Source of the DNA: an uncultured Phycisphaerales bacterium
GTDB lineage: Bacteria > Planctomycetota > Phycisphaerae > Phycisphaerales > SM1A02
NCBI GenBank assembly: GCA_905480395.1
Contig: CAJQQE010000007.1
Span: forward strand, 1 to 48,875
Reading direction: 5' to 3'
Length of the DNA: 48,875 bases
Within the stretch, counting starts at the first letter, position 1. The number at the start of each line of letters is the position of its first letter. This document shows, in pieces, positions 43,790 through 48,875 of the stretch. A program made the position numbers and the translations under genes. The notes beneath the pieces were generated by a model. It saw only the letters and a list, made by a program, of their open reading frames with translations, had not been told where the DNA came from and searched no databases.

Positions 43790-44209
43790 GCTTGGAATCT
43801 AACCGACATCGACGACTTCGGTAGGGAGTGGACGTCTTGAATGGTTTGGTGGCACGATCTCCTCGCCTGAATGACTCGACATTGATCGGACAGCCTTTAC
43901 TTTGACGGGTTGCGATACGGTCGACGGCCCTGGCCACGTCGGTGCGTCTTGTTTCATACGACGAAAGCAGATCGTGTCAGATACTGGTGGCCGCGGACCT
44001 CGAGCGATCTTGGAGGCCAGTGCCGACGTCGGACTCTCTGACCGGCAGATCATCCAGTGCATTTGGCCGGCGCGTTTCTCGGGGCTACTCTGGTGCATCC
44101 GACCCTCGTGGTCCGGTCGGACCAGCGTCGAGCACCGCATCGAGCACCGCGTCGAGCACCGGCACCGGGCACGGATCGATCCGGGACGATGATCAAGGAG
44201 ACGCGTGAC
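43790..44209. other. Intergenic region of 420 bp with a 12-bp tandem repeat
   Basis: This divergent gap lies between the ClC gene and the methyltransferase gene. Small frames on both strands have no credible start or family. A three-copy tandem repeat lies at 44126-44161. I could not identify promoters with confidence. Confidence 0.6.
44126..44161. repeat. Tandem 12-bp repeat, three copies
   Basis: CGTCGAGCACCG, CATCGAGCACCG and CGTCGAGCACCG follow each other directly, then a partial GCACCG. It lies about 50 bp before the methyltransferase start. It has the same period as the repeat at 22701-22759 but a different sequence. Confidence 0.88.
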
Positions 44210-44896
44210 ATGGAACGAGCCAAACTACGAAATCATGTCCGACGTCTGGCGAATGACGCTCGGGAACGGGGGAGGCCTTGCGACTGGTTCGAAGCGCTCT
44301 ATCGCGATTCCGACGGAAGCAACGATCTCGTCCCGTGGGCGGGCCCAACTCCGAATCCACACTTCCTGGCCGGGATGGTTCGGCCCGAGATTCCCCGTGA
44401 GGGTCGCGCCCTGGTTCCGGGGTGCGGTTTTGGAAACGACGCGGAGGAACTCGCGACGCGTGGATTTAACGTGACGGCGTTTGACATCTCGCGTTCCGCG
44501 ATCGAGTGGTGCGGGAGAAAGCACCCCGAGACCTCGGTCCACTACGAGGTTCGGGATCTGTTCCGGCTTCCCGACGCGTATCGGAAGGCATTCGACCTGG
44601 TGGTCGAGGTGTACACGCTGCAGGCGATCCCGTTGCCCGACCGATCAGCGGGATTCGCTCCGCTTGCCGATTGCGTCGCACCGGGCGGGGTGCTGCTCGC
44701 CGTGGTTCGAGGTCGCGACGACGGCGATGATGTCGGTGACGTCGACGAGGCCGGCCCGCCTTGGGCGATCAGCCAGGCCGAATGCGCGGCCTTCGAAACG
44801 CGTGGGCTCGTGCTGGAGTCCTGGGAGGACTTTCGCGACGACGAGGATCCCCCGAATCGAAGATTCCGCATGCGATATCGCAGGCCGTCGGTCTAA
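44210..44896 (+). CDS. Class I SAM-dependent methyltransferase (TPMT-like)
   Basis: The start at 44210 (MERAKLRNHVRRLAND) is chosen for AAGGAG at 44195-44200, 9 nt upstream; the ATG at 44189 and longer frames are less likely. The 228 residues show the SAM-binding motif I ALVPGCGFGNDAEELA (67-82), motif II VTAFDISRSAIEW with the acidic Asp, and FDLVVEVYTLQAIPLPDR as motif IV. The layout is close to thiopurine-methyltransferase-like enzymes, whose natural substrates are often small thiols, tellurite or selenite. The exact substrate is unknown. The gene stands alone. Confidence 0.88.
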   Translation: MERAKLRNHVRRLANDARERGRPCDWFEALYRDSDGSNDLVPWAGPTPNPHFLAGMVRPEIPREGRALVPGCGFGNDAEELATRGFNVTAFDISRSAIEWCGRKHPETSVHYEVRDLFRLPDAYRKAFDLVVEVYTLQAIPLPDRSAGFAPLADCVAPGGVLLAVVRGRDDGDDVGDVDEAGPPWAISQAECAAFETRGLVLESWEDFRDDEDPPNRRFRMRYRRPSV

Positions 44897-45011
44897 CCGG
44901 GCCGCCAGTGCGCGATTCGCGAGATCAGGAATCGCGGCGGACGCTCGTGGTCGAATCACTGATCTGGCAGAAGGACGGCCAGAGGAGTGGACGTGCGCGG
45001 AGGGATGTGGT

Positions 45012-45566
45012 TCAGGCCCGGCGGCCCACGCGGCGGAGTTCGCAGCCACCGCGGAGCATCATGCCGCCGAGGAAGAGAAGTTGAACCCCCGTGAAGATCG
45101 CAAACACCAGAATGGCAACGCCCGGCATCATGAACACCAGAATCCCGAGGATCACGGTCACGATGCCGCCGGCAAGGACGAGTGTCCATTGGTCGCGACC
45201 TCGCATACCGCACGCGGCCGCAATTTGCATGGCACCGGTAATCAGCAGGATCGCCCCGAGAACCTTGGTGATGAACGCCGCGGAGAGCGAGGGGTCGAGC
45301 AAGAGGATGAACCCCGCCAAGGCCGCGATGATGGGGCCGAGGATCCCAGCGCCGCTGCCGTGCTCGCCCCGGGGAGAACTGGAGGCGCGGATCGTTCCGA
45401 TGATTCCAGCCAGCAGGAGCAGGGCGCCGGTGAACTGGGTGAGCAGGACGATGGATGCGAATGGGGCGATGACCAGCATCACGCCGCCAAGGATTAAGAA
45501 GATTCCTTCGGCGACGGCGAATGTCCCGGAGGCACGCATCATGTCGGCGGTTCGGATGTCGGTCAT
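45012..45566 (-). CDS. HdeD/DUF308-family membrane protein
   Basis: From the ATG at 45566 (GGAGAG about 10 nt upstream) the protein has 184 residues arranged as about six membrane helices: AVAEGIFLILGGVMLVIAPF, IVLLTQFTGALLLLAGIIG, ILGPIIAALAGFILLLDPSL, AAFITKVLGAILLITGAMQI, then LVLAGGIVTVILGILVFMMP and AILVFAIFTGVQLLFLGG. The internally repeated helix-pair pattern is typical of HdeD, an acid-resistance membrane protein in E. coli. Whether it acts in acid stress here is not known. The gene is flanked by methyltransferase-fold genes on the other strand; no operon partner is seen. Confidence 0.85.
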   Translation of the reverse strand: MTDIRTADMMRASGTFAVAEGIFLILGGVMLVIAPFASIVLLTQFTGALLLLAGIIGTIRASSSPRGEHGSGAGILGPIIAALAGFILLLDPSLSAAFITKVLGAILLITGAMQIAAACGMRGRDQWTLVLAGGIVTVILGILVFMMPGVAILVFAIFTGVQLLFLGGMMLRGGCELRRVGRRA

Positions 45567-45718
45567 GGTTGATCTCTCCGGGGGCTGAGAAGTGTGGTCG
45601 GTGACTTTGGGCGGACCCTTGCCGGAGCGCCGTGGAACGAATGCTACCTTGACGGGGCTCAAGTCACCGCGTGAGGGGAATTCGAGTCGGTATCGAATCC
45701 GGCTGGTAGCATCGACGC

Positions 45719-46945
45719 GTGCCTGATCGACGCTTGGATGCCTGGAAGAGTTTGGACCGACCCGAGGCCGCGCCGCTGCTCCACGCCGCGGCGGCCGTCG
45801 CGGGTGGGATCACGCCGGCATCGGTGGAGCAGCTCCGGAGGTCCTTCCCGGAGGCACCGGCGACCGAGGCGATCGAATTGGCTACCGCCCGTGGGCGGGC
45901 CTCGGGCAAGTTTGCTGACCCGAGCGGGTTGATGCTCGATCGAGCAGGCCTAGAACAGGCGACGAGTGAGGTCGTTGCGGCGTGGAAGGCCGCCCGTTTC
46001 GGCGCCGCCCCGGTGCTGGATCTGTGCTGTGGAATCGGCGGGGACGCCATGGCGTTGGCCCGCCGCGGCCCCTGCACCGTGGTCGATCGCGATCCGGTTC
46101 GGGCTTGGATGGCTGGGGTGAATGCGGGCGCATCGGTCCGGACCGAGTCGGTCGAGACCACGCTCATCGATCACCCCCTCGTGCATCTCGATCCGGCAAG
46201 ACGTGACGAAGCCTCCGGGCGAAAATCATGGCGACTCGAGGATCTTGTTCCAGATCTTGACTCGATTCGGCGGATCCTTAACGAGGCAGAAGGGGGCGCC
46301 GTCAAACTTGGCCCGGGACTCCCGCGACCAACGCCGGAACTTCATGCGAATCAATCGCTTTCCATCATCGCCGAGCGTGGCCGTCTGGTTCAGGCGGTGG
46401 TGTGGACCGGGACGCTGGCCCGCACCAAACCATGTGAGGCCGTCGATCTTCCCTCCGGCCGCACGCTCTCTGGCTCGCCGGAGCAATTCACCGTCGCCGG
46501 AGCGCTCGAGGGTGCGATCCTGACCTTTCATCCGTCGATCGAACGACTCGAACTGGGCGTGGCGGCGTTGGAGTCGGCGATCGGCATGGACGCCTCGCTT
46601 GCCGGGGAGCCGGCGGTGGGTCTCGGATTGGTAGCGATCCCTCTGGAATGCATCGAGTCCGTGTCATCCGATTGGTTTCGGGCGGTCCGAATTCTCGAGG
46701 TCTTGTCGCCGCGGACGAGGGTGGTCTCCTCGGCCTTGCGAGCTCGATTTGGCGACCAACTTGGTGAGGTGGTCGTTCGAACTCGCGCCGCGGCGATCGA
46801 TGTCGATGCGTGGAGCCGGGAATTCAGACGGATTCCGCGAACCGCGGGCGGCCCGACGGTCGAGGTGCTCGGTCTTCGTCTGGGCCGGAAAACCGTTGCG
46901 GTCATCGCGGCGCCCATCGAGCCTCAGTCGCCATCGACCCCGTAA
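45719..46945 (+). CDS. SAM-dependent methyltransferase with THUMP-like C-terminal domain
   Basis: This 408-residue protein starts with GTG at 45719 (no clear ribosome site). After a helical N-terminal domain comes the SAM-binding site VLDLCCGIGGDAMALARRG (about 99-117), then CTVVDRDPVRAW and LVHLDPARRDE (DPAR about 158-161, the catalytic-type motif). The SAM part is followed by VKLGPGLP and a C-terminal domain of roughly 180 residues typical of the THUMP-like-domain family (PF18096 type), whose members are uncharacterised and proposed to act on RNA. The gene converges with the ZnuA-like gene and overlaps it tail to tail by 22 bp. Confidence 0.85.
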   Translation: MPDRRLDAWKSLDRPEAAPLLHAAAAVAGGITPASVEQLRRSFPEAPATEAIELATARGRASGKFADPSGLMLDRAGLEQATSEVVAAWKAARFGAAPVLDLCCGIGGDAMALARRGPCTVVDRDPVRAWMAGVNAGASVRTESVETTLIDHPLVHLDPARRDEASGRKSWRLEDLVPDLDSIRRILNEAEGGAVKLGPGLPRPTPELHANQSLSIIAERGRLVQAVVWTGTLARTKPCEAVDLPSGRTLSGSPEQFTVAGALEGAILTFHPSIERLELGVAALESAIGMDASLAGEPAVGLGLVAIPLECIESVSSDWFRAVRILEVLSPRTRVVSSALRARFGDQLGEVVVRTRAAAIDVDAWSREFRRIPRTAGGPTVEVLGLRLGRKTVAVIAAPIEPQSPSTP

Positions 46946-47859
46946 ACGCGACGAAGTTCCACGCCATTGGTATCGAAGGTCGTGAGTAGATCGCCGGTCT
47001 CCGGTCGGTTTCCGCACGGCGCGAACACGATGCTCTGCAATCCTCGATCCTGGAGGGCGGCGATGGCTTCGGGCGTGGGTGGCGCTTCCCAGATGAACCA
47101 CGCTGCCGGATGGTCGGACCGAAGGGCATCCAATTCTTCCAGCTGTGCGCTGGTTGGCGTCTCACCGGCGTCCCAATCGAGGGGTACGCCATTCATGCGA
47201 AATCGATTCGACAGATACTGGTAGACCGGACGATTGAAGAAAACCGGGGTCTCGGGCGCGGCATTGACGGCTTGTTCGATGGGGGCGCTTCGTTCTTGGA
47301 GTTCGCGAATCAGAAGTCCGAGATTGGAGCGAAACTGCTCCTGGTAGGCGGGCAGAATCCGCACCAGCGAATCATGAATCATGGTGGCTTGGGCGATCGC
47401 GATCTCCGGATCGAGCCACGTCGTCGAAGCGGTGCCGACATGGGAGTGCGAGCCCTCTGGACCGTGAGCGTGAACGGATCCATCGCCGTCGGGGAGGAGA
47501 CGATCCTTCACCCCGGCCGTGGTATCCACAACGCGGCTCACCGGCAGGCTCGCGGTTGGGCGCCACCGCTCATAGGTCGCTCCATTGAGGAAGATCAGGT
47601 CGGCGGCTTGAAGCGCCGCGAGATCCTCGCCGTCCGGGTTCCAGTAACTCGGGTCGATGCCCGAAGGAATCCGCCAGTCGACGCGGACTTGATCACCGCC
47701 GATCCGCTCGCTGAAATATGCCAGTGGATAGTTGGAAACCGCGATGGTCCGCGGCTCGCTCGCGCCGCGACCGGGGGTCTCGGGGCGGTCGCAGGCTGAG
47801 CAGGCCACGAGAATACTGAGGCCGATGAATCTTCGGAGAGTAGGGATGAATCGCATCAT
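46924..47859 (-). CDS. ZnuA-like periplasmic binding lipoprotein lacking canonical metal ligands
   Basis: This 311-residue protein is a lipoprotein (FIGLSILVACSAC, lipobox LVAC or its neighbour SAC) with the fold pattern of cluster A-I (Zn/Mn) solute-binding proteins: RTIAVSNYPLAYFSERIGGD, ALQAADLIFLNGATYERW, a His-rich loop (HAHGPEGSHSHV, about 130-141), WLDPEIAIAQ, VFFNRPVYQYLSNRF, TSAQLEELDALRSDHPAAWFIWEAPPTPE. The usual ligand positions are changed: DPSYWNP instead of DPHxYEP, STTWLDP instead of DPHxWLDP, and NRPVYQYL where a His is expected. The His loop is kept. It may bind another ligand or hand metal to a partner. It diverges from the ABC ATPase, with start codons overlapping. Confidence 0.85.
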   Translation of the reverse strand: MMRFIPTLRRFIGLSILVACSACDRPETPGRGASEPRTIAVSNYPLAYFSERIGGDQVRVDWRIPSGIDPSYWNPDGEDLAALQAADLIFLNGATYERWRPTASLPVSRVVDTTAGVKDRLLPDGDGSVHAHGPEGSHSHVGTASTTWLDPEIAIAQATMIHDSLVRILPAYQEQFRSNLGLLIRELQERSAPIEQAVNAAPETPVFFNRPVYQYLSNRFRMNGVPLDWDAGETPTSAQLEELDALRSDHPAAWFIWEAPPTPEAIAALQDRGLQSIVFAPCGNRPETGDLLTTFDTNGVELRRVYGVDGD

Positions 47860-47878
47860 GCGGGTATGGTACGCCCCC

Positions 47879-48586
47879 GTGCTTCATCTGACTGATCTTC
47901 AATTCGACTATCCGGCCCCCGCAGGGGCCGTCGATGGGTTCCGGCTCGCGGTGCCTTCGCTCGCGGTTCGGGGCGGAGAATCGGTCGCGGTGATCGGGCC
48001 AAGCGGATGCGGGAAGACGACGCTGCTGCGACTCGCGGCGGGAATCATCACCCCACGGGCGGGGCGAGTGATGATCGACGAGACCGATCTGTCGACGCTG
48101 GGAGAATCCGCGCGGCGGAGCCTCCGGCTCGCCCGCATCGGATTCGTCTTCCAAGACTTCCGGTTGCTGGATCATCTTGACGTCGAAGAGAATATTCTTC
48201 TTCCGTTCCGTCTCGGCGGGCTGCGACTCGATCCGGCGGCTCGCGACCGGGCGGCTGGCCTTCTGGATCGGTTGGGAATCGCCCACCTTCGCCGACGGAG
48301 TATCACGCGATTGAGTCATGGCGAGCGGCAACGGACGGCGATCTGTCGAGCCTTGGTGACGGAGCCAAGCATGGTGCTCGCCGACGAACCGACCGGCAAC
48401 CTCGACCCGGCCAACAAGCGAGTCATTCTGGAAGCCTTGCTTGACGCGGCTCGAGCGCGGAACGCCGCGGTGCTGGCGGTCACCCATGACCACGATCTGC
48501 TTGACGCCTTTGATCGGGTGGTGGATCTCGGCGAAGGTCTGCAACGCACCGACGGCGCGGGCCGAGTGACGGAGGCTCCATCATGA
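47879..48586 (+). CDS. ABC transporter ATPase, LolD/MacB/FtsE type
   Basis: All ATPase motifs are present: Walker A VIGPSGCGKTTLLRLAAG, Q-loop FVFQDFRLLDHLDVEENIL, signature LSHGERQRTAICRAL, Walker B MVLADEPTGNLD and the switch His in VTHDHD. The chain is typical of the LolD/MacB/FtsE subfamily that energises FtsX-type permeases rather than importers. The start is uncertain. GTG at 47879 leaves room for divergent promoters. ATG at 47858 overlaps the start of the ZnuA-like gene; longer frames are inside that gene. The stop overlaps the permease start by 4 bp (ATGA). Partner and cargo are unknown, but the neighbouring binding protein may be part of the system. Confidence 0.92.
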   Translation: MLHLTDLQFDYPAPAGAVDGFRLAVPSLAVRGGESVAVIGPSGCGKTTLLRLAAGIITPRAGRVMIDETDLSTLGESARRSLRLARIGFVFQDFRLLDHLDVEENILLPFRLGGLRLDPAARDRAAGLLDRLGIAHLRRRSITRLSHGERQRTAICRALVTEPSMVLADEPTGNLDPANKRVILEALLDAARARNAAVLAVTHDHDLLDAFDRVVDLGEGLQRTDGAGRVTEAPS

Positions 48587-48875
48587 CCGGGCTTCGGCAC
48601 GCCTTCTTTCTCGCCCGAAAACATCTCGGCCATCATCGCGGCCGCACCACGCTGCTCTGTATCGCGCTGTTCCTGGTCGCCTTCCTTCCGATTGCGATTG
48701 ATCGCTTGGTCGACGCCGGTGAACAAGCCTTACGGGCTCGAGCTGATTCCACGCCCTTGGTCGCCGGCGCTGCCGGATCGCCGATTGACCTCGTGCTCTC
48801 GGCGATCTACTTTCGAGAACCTCCCGCAGCAACGATCAGCCAAGCCGAGGTCGACGCGCTTCGCGCCGACGATTT
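48583..48875 (+). CDS. ABC transporter permease, FtsX/MacB type, 5' part (runs off the window)
   Basis: The first 97 residues begin MTGLRHAFFLARKHLGHHRG and contain one membrane helix (TLLCIALFLVAFLPIAIDRL) followed by a periplasmic segment (DAGEQALRARADSTPLVAGA, then IDLVLSAIYFREPPAATISQ). This layout (basic N-terminus, TM1, large periplasmic domain) fits FtsX/LolC/MacB permeases. It overlaps the ATPase gene by 4 bp, so the two form one transporter. The remainder of the protein lies outside the window. Confidence 0.82.
   Translation, partial: MTGLRHAFFLARKHLGHHRGRTTLLCIALFLVAFLPIAIDRLVDAGEQALRARADSTPLVAGAAGSPIDLVLSAIYFREPPAATISQAEVDALRADD

Noticed and set aside
1-48875. tRNA, rRNA, prophage, IS elements or biosynthetic clusters
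   Set aside because: I saw no cloverleaf-like segment, conserved rRNA stretch, transposase, integrase, or multi-domain synthase on either strand; a tRNAscan or HMM search could overturn the tRNA part.

Overview
The window is high-GC bacterial chromosome from a Gram-negative organism. It carries lpxB (lipid A synthesis), lipoproteins, a Tat-exported PhoX-family protein, a secreted FG-GAP protein and two ECF-type sigma factors. Several small conserved proteins resemble planctomycete families I recognise from memory. My best inference is a marine member of Planctomycetota, perhaps Phycisphaerae-like; no rRNA is present to confirm this. Most of the window is core chromosome with tightly packed operons. 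Five gene pairs overlap by ATGA and one by GTGA. I see no prophage, insertion sequence, CRISPR array or tRNA gene.

Layout. 1-8.8 kb: the 5' part of aspS (minus) diverges from lpxB. A minus-strand operon follows with an NSS-type Na+ symporter, an AGCS-type Na+/amino-acid symporter and a PD-(D/E)XK-like protein. Then come a hypothetical protein and two overlapping YkgJ-type cysteine-cluster proteins. 8.8-18.9 kb: a 0.6 kb stretch that looks decayed, then the minus-strand transcription/translation block rpmI-rplT-rpoB-rpoC, closed by a strong terminator. 18.9-22.8 kb: an ECF sigma factor with a membrane-anchored probable anti-sigma partner, and an RdgC-like protein. 22.8-26.2 kb: rhomboid protease-trpF (minus), diverging from citrate synthase, whose leader looks like an RNA switch. 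26.2-33.1 kb: PhoX-like and FG-GAP proteins (minus), then an HtrA-like protease and a Met-rich secreted protein (plus).

33.1-38.4 kb: minus operon pheT - cyclohydrolase - zinc-ribbon protein - alpha/beta hydrolase, diverging from two overlapping lipoprotein genes. 38.4-42 kb: an intergenic region ending in a minus-strand terminator that has no gene to serve, a second ECF-like sigma factor overlapped by a small ORF, and an HscA-like Hsp70. 42.4-48.9 kb: ClC channel/antiporter, two methyltransferase-fold proteins, an HdeD-like membrane protein, a ZnuA-like lipoprotein without the usual histidine ligands, and a divergent LolD/MacB-type ABC ATPase with the start of its permease.

The most interesting signal is the roughly 227-nt citrate synthase leader (24700-24926). 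A 9-nt strand can pair either with an upstream partner, leaving the ribosome-binding site free, or with a copy that includes that site. A second repeated element (GAACAC/GTGTTC/GAACAC) lies between them. This is the architecture of a translational riboswitch or protein-responsive leader and is my main candidate for an undescribed system.
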